Assembly (NCBI RefSeq): GCF_018860665.1
Contig: NZ_JAHKPK010000003.1
Coordinates: forward strand, 1 to 64,000
Source of the DNA: Pacificibacter marinus
GTDB lineage: Bacteria > Pseudomonadota > Alphaproteobacteria > Rhodobacterales > Rhodobacteraceae
Length of the DNA stretch: 64,000 nt
Reading direction: 5' to 3'
Below the pieces are notes generated by a model. That model saw only the letters and a program-made list of their open reading frames with translations, was not told the origin of the DNA and made no database searches. Numbering within the stretch: position 1 is the first letter of the stretch; each line of letters starts with the position of its first letter. Both the position numbers and the translations under genes were made by a program. This document shows positions 54,877 through 63,725 of the stretch, in pieces.

Positions 54877-56376
54877 ATGCAAAAATTTGAAAGCTGGGAC
54901 GATGTTGAAGCGCACTATCAGGGTGGTTTGACGCTCGCTGAGCAAAAGCTGAAACTGGCTTTGGTCGGCGGCGTAAATTGCGAATTGGGTGAATTGCCCA
55001 ACGCCCCTGACGATTGGGCCACGCCAAACCCAACTCGCCATATCCGCGCCGATGTCCTGCGCTATGCTTTAACACGCCCCAAAGACGCGAGGGATGCCGC
55101 GGAATACGGTGTTGCCATTAGTGGCGCGGTTATTTCGGGTGAATTGGACCTCCTAGATTGCACGATCCATGGCAATGCCGCATTTATGCTCTGCCGTTTT
55201 CAGAACCCAGTATACGCACATAGAGCGGTCTTCTTAAAACACCTAAGTCTGATGGGCAGTCACCTGCCTGCATTCTTTGCAGAACAGACAATTACAGGTG
55301 GAGATTTGACTTGCAGCGACGTAATATTTGGAGTCGAAGATGGTGTTGGCCTTGACCTGCGTGGGGCTGAGATTAAAAATAGTTTATTCCTAAATCGATG
55401 CGTCGCCACTGCAATGGTTGATCTGGTCGGCGCAAAAATTGGAAAAACTTTTGAGTGTAGTGGTGCAACCTTTTCAGCTAGATCGGGTAACACGCTCCAC
55501 CTACAAGAAATAGAAATCAAAGCAGGATTTCACTTTCGCGACATCAAATCTGTAGTGGGGCGGCTTGACTTGACTTCAGCCAAGATCGGAACTCTGGTTG
55601 ATGACCCTGAAAGCTGGGGCAAGGTTACAGATTTGATCCTAGATGGATTTACCTATGATCAGATTGGCGGAGACACAAGCTCTACAGATTATAAAGCGCG
55701 GCTACGTTGGCTCAAAACAAGCGACAACACTGTCGAAAAATTCCGCCCCCAACCCTACAATCAACTCGCCAAAATCTTGCACGAAATGGGGCATGAACGC
55801 GATGCGCGTGAAATCAAAGTGGCCTTAGCGGGCAAGCTCAAAGCGCAAGATCGCAAAGAACGAGTTATCAAGCCAAATGGCAATTGGGGTGTCGGCGTTG
55901 CAAGCGCATGGCGTGACTTAAACAACGCTGCGCTTTGGATATGGCATGTGACGTCGCTGCGCTTCATCGGTCATGGATATAAACCAGAAAATGCTATTGC
56001 AGTTCTGCTGACATTCATCCTTTTCGCGTGGGGAGCGGCAGATCAGGCTTGGAAAGCGGGTGATTTCGCCCCCAATTCTGCGCTGATTCTCAATTCAGAT
56101 GATTGGCGCGCGCTGAGCAACGCGCCAAATCAAGCCCAAGCATGGGGTGAAACTGTCGTTGGCAAAGACTGGGAAAGCTTCTCCCCTGTCGCCTATGCCG
56201 CTGATATCGTCATTCCTATAGTAGACTTCGGCCAGACCCAAGCTTGGGCACCGTCAACAAATCGCGGCCCTTGGGGCGCGACGCTTTGGTGGATGCGTTG
56301 GGCGTTTACCGCCGCAGGCTGGATCATTTCTGCCTTGGGCGCGGCGGCGATCACTGGGGTTATTCGGCGCGAATAA
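54877..56376 (+). CDS. Beta-helix and membrane-domain protein of unknown function
   Basis: 499 residues from the ATG at 54877 (GAGG/GGGGAT site). After about 75 polar residues comes a region (about 85-240) of regularly spaced short strands such as ISGAVISGELDLLDCTIHG, GLDLRGAEIKNSLFLNRC and VDLVGAKIGKTFECSGATF, which reads like a pentapeptide-type right-handed beta-helix. A charged middle (RQPYNQLAK-like, KILHEMGHERDAREIKVAL) leads to two or more membrane helices (about 365-385 and the last 25 residues). Similar builds are sometimes labelled membrane-associated oxidoreductase without proof. The beta-helix part is AT-richer than its surroundings. The 3' end overlaps the convergent pabC-like gene by 17 bp. 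Confidence 0.65.
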   Translation: MQKFESWDDVEAHYQGGLTLAEQKLKLALVGGVNCELGELPNAPDDWATPNPTRHIRADVLRYALTRPKDARDAAEYGVAISGAVISGELDLLDCTIHGNAAFMLCRFQNPVYAHRAVFLKHLSLMGSHLPAFFAEQTITGGDLTCSDVIFGVEDGVGLDLRGAEIKNSLFLNRCVATAMVDLVGAKIGKTFECSGATFSARSGNTLHLQEIEIKAGFHFRDIKSVVGRLDLTSAKIGTLVDDPESWGKVTDLILDGFTYDQIGGDTSSTDYKARLRWLKTSDNTVEKFRPQPYNQLAKILHEMGHERDAREIKVALAGKLKAQDRKERVIKPNGNWGVGVASAWRDLNNAALWIWHVTSLRFIGHGYKPENAIAVLLTFILFAWGAADQAWKAGDFAPNSALILNSDDWRALSNAPNQAQAWGETVVGKDWESFSPVAYAADIVIPIVDFGQTQAWAPSTNRGPWGATLWWMRWAFTAAGWIISALGAAAITGVIRRE

Positions 56377-57004
56377 GGGTCGACTTAATCAATCCACGCA
56401 ATGCATTGCCGCAAAATATCGCATCGGCACGTTCCAATTCCGACACGGTCAGATCAGCTTCAACCGCGCGGCCCAAATCCAACAGCTCCGCCCGCAAAAT
56501 TCCCGGCAACAAGCCTGAGGTGCGCGGCGGCGTCAGCAATCTGTCGCCATCTTGCACAAACAGATTGGTGATCGTGCCTTCGCAGACCTCACCGCGTTCA
56601 TTCAAGAATATCCATTCATCAATGCCCGCAGGCAGATTGCCCCGCGCAGTATCATAAAGCGCGCGCATAGTGGTTTTATGTCCCAACCAGCGATCCGCAC
56701 TGTCAACGCGTTGATCGGCAATCGCGACGGTCCAGTGATCCGCAGTTTTTGCCAAGGGCCATTGCTCCAAAGCGCCCTGCCCATCACGGTCTACAGTCAG
56801 GCGAATGCGCAAATCATGATCCGACGACACGTCATTGATGAGAAATAAAAGCTGTTCTTTCGGAAAGGAAATCCCCAAAGCCGCGCAGGTACCAGACATG
56901 CGTACAAGGTGACGATCCAACCGCTGCGCCCCCGTTTGCGCAGACCATCCCAGCGTTTCAATCACGCGAAACTCTTGGGGGGTGTTTGTTTGGGAAAGGC
57001 TCAT
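56360..57004 (-). CDS. pabC: Class IV aminotransferase, aminodeoxychorismate lyase-like
   Basis: 214 residues, PLP-dependent fold type IV. The Lys that binds PLP is in LGHKTTMRALYD (about 110), followed by DEWIFLNERGEVCEGTITNLF, the family's cofactor-binding block. It would release pyruvate from 4-amino-4-deoxychorismate to give p-aminobenzoate for folate. The start overlaps the stop of pabB by 4 bp, which supports this role. It is shorter than E. coli PabC (about 270), but this short form is usual beside alphaproteobacterial pabB. Confidence 0.82.
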   Translation of the reverse strand: MSLSQTNTPQEFRVIETLGWSAQTGAQRLDRHLVRMSGTCAALGISFPKEQLLFLINDVSSDHDLRIRLTVDRDGQGALEQWPLAKTADHWTVAIADQRVDSADRWLGHKTTMRALYDTARGNLPAGIDEWIFLNERGEVCEGTITNLFVQDGDRLLTPPRTSGLLPGILRAELLDLGRAVEADLTVSELERADAIFCGNALRGLIKSTLIRAE

Positions 57005-58149
57005 AACCGCGCAAACTCCGCTTTCAACAAAGCCTCATTATATTCCGATTCCGCTTGGCTGTCATAGACCAACCCACCGCCCACATTCAGGTGGCCGATG
57101 CTCGATCCGGTCTCGAACACAAGCGTGCGAATAGCGACGTTGAATTCAGACGCCCCATCAGGCGCGATCCAGCCAATCGCACCGCAATAGGCCCCACGCG
57201 GCGCTTGTTCCAACTCTTCGATGATTTCCATCGCGCGAATTTTCGGCGCGCCAGTGATAGACCCGCAAGGGAATAAGGCTTTGCATAAGTCGTAAAAGTC
57301 AGTGCCCGCCAACAGCTGCGCTGTGACGGTCGAGGTCATTTGATAGACGGTCTTATAGGCCTCGATGTCAAACAAGTTTGGCACTTTGACACTGCCCACT
57401 TCAGAGACGCGCGACAGGTCATTGCGCAACAAATCAACAATCATCAGGTTTTCAGCCTGATCTTTTTGGGACCCCATAAGCCAAGCTTTGGCAGCCGCGT
57501 CTTGCACGACATCTGCCCCACGCGCCACGGTGCCCTTCATCGGACGCACGGTGATGCGGCCAGAAGCGTCAGTCTTAAAGAACAGCTCTGGCGAACGTGA
57601 CAAAAGCGTATGGTGATCGGTTTCAATAAAAGCGCCAAACGGCACAGGTTGGCGCGCGCGCAAAGCATCATACAACTGACGCGCTGACCCGTCGCAATGC
57701 ACAGCCATCGGAAAGGTCAGATTCACCTGATAACAATCGCCGGCCTCAATATAAGCTTTGGCACGATCGAAAGCGGTTGTGTAGCGTTCCAACGTCCAAG
57801 CAGGTGACAGATCAGATTGCACATTTGCGACATTCTGAATTTCGTTCAAAGGCTTTGGCGCTTCATAGACACCAAATTCCAACAATGGCAGCAGATCACC
57901 TGTTCGGGCAAAACGAAGCAATGCAGGATCAAGCAACATGCCCAATTCATACGACATATACCCCGCGAGCCACGCGCCTTGGGCTTGGGCATTTGCAACG
58001 GCTTTGAACGCTGCGGGTAGGTCATCTTTCGTATAGGCACGGATGATCGAAGACGGTGTCTCAAACACCGTACCTTGCGCCGCCTTTGCACTGGACGCTG
58101 ACGAGGCTGCCCCCGCAAGAGGGCCTGTGTCGAACTGTATACGCATCAA
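57001..58149 (-). CDS. pabB: Aminodeoxychorismate synthase component I
   Basis: 382 residues, chorismate-binding family. The active-site blocks RPMKGTVARG, SEVGSVKVPNLFDIEAY and FPCGSITGAPKIRAMEIIEE are intact. It adds ammonia to chorismate to make 4-amino-4-deoxychorismate, with the glutamine amidotransferase PabA supplied elsewhere. The protein lacks the long N-terminal lobe of E. coli PabB, as in many alphaproteobacteria. It is coupled to the pabC-like gene and divergent from mtnP, with a 159-bp promoter space. Confidence 0.9.
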   Translation of the reverse strand: MMRIQFDTGPLAGAASSASSAKAAQGTVFETPSSIIRAYTKDDLPAAFKAVANAQAQGAWLAGYMSYELGMLLDPALLRFARTGDLLPLLEFGVYEAPKPLNEIQNVANVQSDLSPAWTLERYTTAFDRAKAYIEAGDCYQVNLTFPMAVHCDGSARQLYDALRARQPVPFGAFIETDHHTLLSRSPELFFKTDASGRITVRPMKGTVARGADVVQDAAAKAWLMGSQKDQAENLMIVDLLRNDLSRVSEVGSVKVPNLFDIEAYKTVYQMTSTVTAQLLAGTDFYDLCKALFPCGSITGAPKIRAMEIIEELEQAPRGAYCGAIGWIAPDGASEFNVAIRTLVFETGSSIGHLNVGGGLVYDSQAESEYNEALLKAEFARL

Positions 58150-58308
58150 AACCTGCTCGTTTCACGGGCGCTTCTATTGCTTTTTGATCGGTTACGCCAG
58201 TCTGCAACACGCAGCCTTTAAACATATCGTGATTCGGGGCGCATTGTCCCTTTTCGCCAAAGGCAGAAGAGCTTAGGCTTTGATCAAATGCGAATATAAG
58301 GGGTCAAA

Positions 58309-59181
58309 ATGGAACGCGTGATTGGTGTGATGGGCGGCTCTGGCGTCTACGAAATCGACGGGCTTGAAAACGCGGTTTGGCAAAAGGTCGAGACGCCTTG
58401 GGGCACCCCATCCGATGAAATTTTGACGGGCGTGTTGGATGGCGTAAAAATGGCTTTTTTGCCACGTCACGGCCGCGGACATGTTCACACGCCGACGACT
58501 GTTCCTTATCGGGCGAATATCGATGCGCTTAAACGGCTTGGCGTGACCGATCTGTTGTCTGTTTCGGCCTGCGGATCGTTCCGCGAAGACATGGCACCGG
58601 GTGATTTTGTCATTGTTGATCAGTTTATTGACCGCACATTCGCACGCGAGAAAACCTTTTTTGGTACAGGCTGCGTGGCGCATGTCTCTGTGGCACACCC
58701 TGTTTGCGAGCGCTTATCTGGGCTGGCATATGAGGCCGCGCGCGCCACAGGTGTGACAGTACACAAAGGCGGCACATATTTGGCCATGGAAGGCCCGCAA
58801 TTTTCCAGCATCGCGGAAAGTAAAATGTACCGCAGCTGGGGCTGTGACGTAATCGGCATGACCAATATGCCCGAGGCAAAATTGGCCCGCGAAGCCGAGA
58901 TTTGTTATGCCTCCGTGGCGATGATCACCGACTTTGACAGCTGGCACCCAGATCATGGTGCGGTGGACATCAACGCAATTATTGCCACGCTTGGGGCCAA
59001 TTCAGCCACTGCGAAATCTTTGGTGGCGGCAATGCCAAAGCTGCTGGGCGCAGCTTACGCCCCATGTGAACATGGGTGTGATCGCGCGTTGGAATACGCT
59101 GTAATGACTGCGCCAGACAAACGCGATCCTGCGCTTATTGCCAAGCTTGATGCGGTCGCTGGCCGTGTTTTGAAAGGATAG
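58309..59181 (+). CDS. mtnP: S-methyl-5'-thioadenosine phosphorylase
   Basis: 290 residues, purine nucleoside phosphorylase family 2. GVMGGSGVYEIDGL, the phosphate-site block RHGRGHVHTPTTVPYRANIDA (two adjacent blocks) and TYLAMEGPQFSS are characteristic of MtnP. GMTNMPEAKLAREAEICYA contains the substrate-contacting Met and Asn. It splits methylthioadenosine, a by-product of polyamine synthesis and quorum-signal synthesis, into methylthioribose 1-phosphate and adenine. The adenine is salvaged by apt, two genes downstream on the same strand. Confidence 0.93.
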   Translation: MERVIGVMGGSGVYEIDGLENAVWQKVETPWGTPSDEILTGVLDGVKMAFLPRHGRGHVHTPTTVPYRANIDALKRLGVTDLLSVSACGSFREDMAPGDFVIVDQFIDRTFAREKTFFGTGCVAHVSVAHPVCERLSGLAYEAARATGVTVHKGGTYLAMEGPQFSSIAESKMYRSWGCDVIGMTNMPEAKLAREAEICYASVAMITDFDSWHPDHGAVDINAIIATLGANSATAKSLVAAMPKLLGAAYAPCEHGCDRALEYAVMTAPDKRDPALIAKLDAVAGRVLKG

Positions 59182-59185
59182 AGTA

Positions 59186-59812
59186 ATGCCATTTGAACTT
59201 TGGGTTGCCTTTGCCACGGCCTCTCTTGCCTTGATAGTTATTCCAGGCCCCACGGTTTTGTTGGTACTGTCTTATGCTTTGGGCCAAGGGCGGCGCGTGG
59301 CCGTGGCCAGTGCCATGGGTGTTGGGCTGGGCGATGTGTTGGCCATGACTGCGTCACTGCTGGGGCTTGGTGCGCTGATCGTGACCTCTGCTCTTGCCTT
59401 TACGGTGATCAAATGGATCGGGGGAGCCTATCTTTTGTACCTTGGGGTCAATATGTTGCGCTCGGCTGGTTCAACACAAATGGGCGATTTGATGCGCACT
59501 GAAAACGTAAGTGAACGCAAAGTGTTTTCCCACGCTTTTATCGTGACCGCGCTGAATCCCAAGAGTATTGGTTTTTTCATTGCCTTTGTGCCGCATTTTA
59601 TCACACCAGAGGCAGCATTAGCGCCGCAATTTACAGTGATGATCGCAACCTTCGCCACGCTCGGATTTTTGAATGCTCTGTGTTACGCCCTACTCGCTGG
59701 CAGCTTGCGCAAGACAATTGCCAAGCCCCGCATTTTGCGTAACTTGACGCGTGGCGGCGGGGTTGCCTTGATCGCGATGAGCGCTTTAACCGTCAGCCTG
59801 AAACGCAGCTAA
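59186..59812 (+). CDS. LysE/RhtB-family exporter
   Basis: 208-residue inner-membrane protein with about six helices. The family start is ELWVAFATASLALIVIPGPT followed by VLLVLSYALGQGRR, with the central block IKWIGGAYLLYLGVNMLRS. LysE-type proteins export amino acids, homoserine lactones or related small metabolites. It sits 4 bp after mtnP and 27 bp before apt, so it belongs to the salvage operon. Export of a compound linked to methylthioadenosine or acyl-homoserine-lactone metabolism is possible but unproven. Confidence 0.88.
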   Translation: MPFELWVAFATASLALIVIPGPTVLLVLSYALGQGRRVAVASAMGVGLGDVLAMTASLLGLGALIVTSALAFTVIKWIGGAYLLYLGVNMLRSAGSTQMGDLMRTENVSERKVFSHAFIVTALNPKSIGFFIAFVPHFITPEAALAPQFTVMIATFATLGFLNALCYALLAGSLRKTIAKPRILRNLTRGGGVALIAMSALTVSLKRS

Positions 59813-59839
59813 ACGCGTCACTGACCGAAGGACTTTTCA

Positions 59840-60370
59840 ATGAAAACCGTCAAAGACTACATCCGCACTATCCCTGATTTTCCACACAAAGGGATCATGT
59901 TTCGCGATGTCACCACCTTGTTTGCCGATCCGCGCGGGATGCGTTTGACCATTGATCAAATGCTAGCACCTTATGTCGGCATGCAGATCGACAAGGTCGT
60001 GGGACTTGAAGCACGTGGGTTTATATTGGGGGGCGCTGTGGCGCATCAATTGTCAGTGGGCTTCGTGCCAGTGCGCAAAGCTGGCAAGTTGCCGGGCGCT
60101 GTGATTTCACAAGACTATCAATTGGAATATGGCCAAGCGACGGTCGAGCTGCATGATGACGCGATTGAAGCAGGTGAAAAAATCTTGGTCGTAGACGATC
60201 TTTTGGCCACAGGAGGCACGGCAGAAGCCGGAATAACACTGATCGAACGTTTGGGTGGGGAAATCGTCAGTTGCGCTTTTATCGTGGACTTACCTGAGCT
60301 TGGCGGGCGCCAGAAATTGGAAGCCTTAGGATATGACATCAAGACGTTGTGCGACTTTGAAGGCAGCTAA
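59840..60370 (+). CDS. apt: Adenine phosphoribosyltransferase
   Basis: 176 residues. The PRPP-binding loop [17 protein letters not shown] and the adenine-site block [17 protein letters not shown] are intact, and the N-terminus [19 protein letters not shown] is the Apt signature. It joins adenine to PRPP to give AMP in the cytoplasm. With mtnP upstream in the same operon it recovers the adenine set free from methylthioadenosine. An AAGGA site precedes the ATG. Confidence 0.95.
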   Translation: MKTVKDYIRTIPDFPHKGIMFRDVTTLFADPRGMRLTIDQMLAPYVGMQIDKVVGLEARGFILGGAVAHQLSVGFVPVRKAGKLPGAVISQDYQLEYGQATVELHDDAIEAGEKILVVDDLLATGGTAEAGITLIERLGGEIVSCAFIVDLPELGGRQKLEALGYDIKTLCDFEGS

Positions 60371-60430
60371 GGCCGCGCCTTTCTATAAAGCGTAGTTTTC
60401 TATATGTTTGCCAAATCACGCGCGCCAAAG

Positions 60431-61846
60431 TCACTTCGGCCGAAGTACCGCCCCTGGGTTCAGAATACCCTTAGGATCCAAGGCCTGTTTGATCGCCCGC
60501 ATCGCGGCGAGTTTTACAGGGTCTTGGTATCGTTCTAGGTCTGCAACTTTCAATCGTCCAACCCCATGCTCTGCGCTGATGGAACCATCATAGGCCTGCG
60601 TCAAATCATGCACGCATTGTTTCACAGCTCCACGAATGTCATCAAATTCTGCGCGGTCCCGCCCTTTTGCGGGAAAGACATTGTAGTGCAGATTTCCATC
60701 CCCCAAATGACCAAAACAGTTGATGCGAACATCTCCCAAAGCTTGCAGTTTTGTGATGCCTTCAGGAATAAAGTCGGGAATGCGCGACAGCGGAATAGAA
60801 ATATCGTGAGACGAAATAGACCCGATGTGACGATTGCCGGTCGGGATGTTTTCACGCACGGACCAGAACGCTTGACGCTGCGCCTCGTTTTGCGAAATCA
60901 CCCCATCGGAGACCAAGCCCGTCTCTGATGCGGCCTCAAACAAGCCCAAAAGCATATCCTTAGGATCGCCCTCGCCAGAGAGCCCCAGATCGATCAACAC
61001 GCACCAATCGGGCCTTGTTTCAAAGGGTTGGCGCACATCGGGCAGTGTCTCGGCTAGAAAGTCCAAACCGACGCCAGAGATCATTTCGAAAGCAGATATG
61101 CCTTCACCCAAAGTTTGCTGCGCCAATGCCAGCAAATCAATCGCGCCCTGTGGATCATCCACAACCAAGATCGCAGCAGCCTCGTGTCGGGGGCGCGGAA
61201 ACAACCGCAGGGTCGCCGCTGTAATGATACCAAGTGAACCTTCGGAACCGATCATCAGGTTTTTCAAGTCATAGCCAGTGTTGTCTTTACGCAGGCGTTT
61301 GAGGCCATTCCAAATCGTACCGTCGGCCAAAACAACCTCAAGCCCCAAACACAGATCGCGGGTATTGCCATAGCGCAGGACATTCAAACCGCCAGCATTG
61401 GTCGCAAGATTGCCGCCAATGCGACAGCTGCCCTCGGATGCCAAAGACAGTGGGAACAACCGATCAACAGCTTCAGCCGCCGCCTGTACATCATGCAAAA
61501 TTGCGCCCGCCTCGACCACCATCGCGTTTTCTGACGGGTAGATTTCGCGCACAGCGGTCATGCGCTCAAGCGAGATCACAACTGGCGCGGGGCCTTCAAA
61601 GACCACCTGTCCCAAGACCAACCCCGTTCCCCCACCAAGCGGGACAACCCCCACATCGGCCTCAAAGCACAATCGCACGATTGTTGAAACTTCCATAACA
61701 GTTCGCGGCATCGCCACTGTCACACTTAATCCCTGATGACGCCCACGCGGGTCATCAAGTTCGCCATCTTTATGTGCACGAAATGTCCCCTCAGGCAGGG
61801 CGGCGTATAGCTTATCAAGAAACTCTGGTGTGGCGGTTGTGGGCAT
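60431..61846 (-). CDS. FAD-linked 2-hydroxyacid dehydrogenase (D2HGDH/GlcD-like)
   Basis: 471 residues. The N-terminal PCMH-type FAD domain (about 40-220) contains PLGGGTGLVLGQVV, IGGNLATNAGGLNVLRYGNT and DNTGYDLKNLMIGSEGSLGI. The C-terminal lid has metal-binding FGHLGDGNLHYNV and the terminal ISAEHGVGRLK. This layout oxidises D-2-hydroxyacids such as D-2-hydroxyglutarate, D-lactate or glycolate and passes electrons to a flavoprotein or quinone. D-2-hydroxyglutarate is the best guess from the NAGGLNVLRYGN block. It is 29 bp downstream of the GNAT gene on the same strand. Confidence 0.88.
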   Translation of the reverse strand: MPTTATPEFLDKLYAALPEGTFRAHKDGELDDPRGRHQGLSVTVAMPRTVMEVSTIVRLCFEADVGVVPLGGGTGLVLGQVVFEGPAPVVISLERMTAVREIYPSENAMVVEAGAILHDVQAAAEAVDRLFPLSLASEGSCRIGGNLATNAGGLNVLRYGNTRDLCLGLEVVLADGTIWNGLKRLRKDNTGYDLKNLMIGSEGSLGIITAATLRLFPRPRHEAAAILVVDDPQGAIDLLALAQQTLGEGISAFEMISGVGLDFLAETLPDVRQPFETRPDWCVLIDLGLSGEGDPKDMLLGLFEAASETGLVSDGVISQNEAQRQAFWSVRENIPTGNRHIGSISSHDISIPLSRIPDFIPEGITKLQALGDVRINCFGHLGDGNLHYNVFPAKGRDRAEFDDIRGAVKQCVHDLTQAYDGSISAEHGVGRLKVADLERYQDPVKLAAMRAIKQALDPKGILNPGAVLRPK

Positions 61847-61875
61847 TAAAGTCTCCTGTGGGTCGTATGGAATGG

Positions 61876-62466
61876 CTAGGCCAATCCCACTTGGGTCGGA
61901 CCGCGCCGATCGTTGCGCAAATAAGCGTATAGAACGTGATTGCGCCAGCGGCCGTTGATCTGCAAATAAGACTGCGCGACGCCTTCATATTTAAAGCCTG
62001 CCTTTTCCAAGACCCCACGCGAGGAGATGTTTTCAGGCAGACAAGCAGCCTCAATACGGCTCAGGTCCAGCTTACTAAAAGCATAGTGCACAACGCCGCT
62101 AAGCGCTTCGCGCATATAACCTTGGCGGGCGAATTCAGAACCGATCCAATAGCCAACGGTGCCCGCTTGCGCAGGACCACGACGTATGTTGTCCAGCGTC
62201 AAAGCCCCAAGCAATGCACCATCTTCGCGGCGGGTTAAGAACAGCGGCAGGGCCGTTTCCGACGCTACAGAACGCTGCGCCCAATACACACGGTTGGTAA
62301 AGCCTTTACGCGACAAATGATCAACGGACCACGTTGGTTCCCAAGGCTGCAAAAACGGTGCACCATTGGCGCGCAGCTCACACCAAGCGCGATAATCCCC
62401 ATGGGTCGGCAGGCGCAACGTCATACGCTCAGTCTCGATCCGAACCTTGGGGCGCCGCGCGAACAT
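61876..62466 (-). CDS. GNAT-family N-acetyltransferase (RimJ/RimL type)
   Basis: 196 residues. ETERMTLRLPTHGDYRAWCEL at the N-terminus and GTVGYWIGSEFARQGYMREA followed by IEAACLPENISSRGVLEKAGF are typical of RimJ/RimL-like enzymes that acetylate protein N-termini or small amines. Its start codon touches the stop of the M16 peptidase gene. GNAT genes in this position after thrC and an M16 peptidase are common in Rhodobacterales, although the substrate is unknown. Confidence 0.88.
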   Translation of the reverse strand: MFARRPKVRIETERMTLRLPTHGDYRAWCELRANGAPFLQPWEPTWSVDHLSRKGFTNRVYWAQRSVASETALPLFLTRREDGALLGALTLDNIRRGPAQAGTVGYWIGSEFARQGYMREALSGVVHYAFSKLDLSRIEAACLPENISSRGVLEKAGFKYEGVAQSYLQINGRWRNHVLYAYLRNDRRGPTQVGLA

Positions 62467-63725
62467 TATGCAACAAGCCTTGCTTTAAGTGTCTCTAATG
62501 ATGGCGCTGTTTCAGCGGGGCCGTAGAGCGCCATAGCCGCGCGACCCGTTCCCATTTGACCAATAAAATCACGCACACCTTGGGTGGTGACGGCATCGAT
62601 TTTCGCCACGGTTTCAGCCAAGCTGGGCACGCGATCCCAAATGCCGATCATCCGCGCATTACGTTCCACACGCGACCCGGGGCTTTCCAAGCCCATCAAC
62701 AGACCGGCTTTGATCTGCGCACAGGCGCGTTGAACCTCAGCGTCAGACATGTCATCCGCTGCGCGTTTCAATTCGTCCATGGTCAATTCGGTCAGTTGCG
62801 TCACATCTTCGCCAGAGGTGCCCGCATAGATCGTGGTCACGCCGGTGTCAGAGTAGGCACCGCTTTGGGCGTAAATCGTATAGCACAGACCCTTTTGTTC
62901 ACGCACGGATTGGAACAGACGCGATGACATGCCCCCACCAAGTGCTGTGGTGGCAGCTTGCGCAATGTAGATGTCTTTGTCGCGGTAGCTTGGACCTTCA
63001 AAGGCGATGGCGACATGGACCTGCTCAAGATCCTTATTTGCGCGATGTTCGCCGCCAACAAAATTTGCGGGATCGATGTAATCACTGCCATGGGCTGTCA
63101 AATGGCCAAACAGTTTTTCAGCCTCAGCGACGATTTTGTCATGATCCACATTACCAGCAGCGGATAAGACCATACGTTCGGGCGAATAGTGTTCTTCGAC
63201 AAAGCCTGCAAGGTCTTCGCGGCTAAAGGCCCGCACGCGGTCTTCAGGGCCTAAAATGGTCCGCCCCACGGCTTGATCGGGGTAAGACACGCCTTGCAAC
63301 CAATCGAAAATGATATCGTCTGGCGTATCCAGAGCTTGGCCGATCTCTTGCAAAATCACGCCACGCTCGACCTCAAGTTCCCGCGCATCAAAAATCGGGT
63401 TCAACACAATATCAGCGATCACGTCCAGCGCCAAAGGTACGTCCTCTTTGAGCACACGCGCGTAATAAGCTGTCGTTTCTCGCGAGGTATAGGCGTTCAG
63501 GTATCCGCCCACGTTTTCAAGAACTTCAGCGATTTCCAACGGGCTGCGACGAGCGGTGCCTTTGAACGCCATATGTTCCAGAAAATGCGCGATGCCATTT
63601 TGCTCTAGACGTTCATGCCGCCCGCCCGCTTGGACCCAAACGCCAATCGAAGCGCTTTCCATTGAGGGCATATGTTCGGTCACGATGCGTAGGCCATTGC
63701 TGAGCCGGTGTGTTTTGAGGCTCAA
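62466..63725 (-). CDS. M16-family zinc peptidase
   Basis: 419 residues, pitrilysin/mitochondrial-processing-peptidase beta family. The inverted zinc motif HFLEH (about 46-50, in GIAHFLEHMAFKGT) and the downstream Glu in ELEVERGVILQEI are intact. The C-terminal half contains the second barrel half with the family YTIYAQSGAYSDTGVTTIYA pattern. It is a cytoplasmic or periplasmic peptide-degrading enzyme without a clear signal peptide. It overlaps the thrC stop by 4 bp. Confidence 0.92.
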   Translation of the reverse strand: MSLKTHRLSNGLRIVTEHMPSMESASIGVWVQAGGRHERLEQNGIAHFLEHMAFKGTARRSPLEIAEVLENVGGYLNAYTSRETTAYYARVLKEDVPLALDVIADIVLNPIFDARELEVERGVILQEIGQALDTPDDIIFDWLQGVSYPDQAVGRTILGPEDRVRAFSREDLAGFVEEHYSPERMVLSAAGNVDHDKIVAEAEKLFGHLTAHGSDYIDPANFVGGEHRANKDLEQVHVAIAFEGPSYRDKDIYIAQAATTALGGGMSSRLFQSVREQKGLCYTIYAQSGAYSDTGVTTIYAGTSGEDVTQLTELTMDELKRAADDMSDAEVQRACAQIKAGLLMGLESPGSRVERNARMIGIWDRVPSLAETVAKIDAVTTQGVRDFIGQMGTGRAAMALYGPAETAPSLETLKARLVA

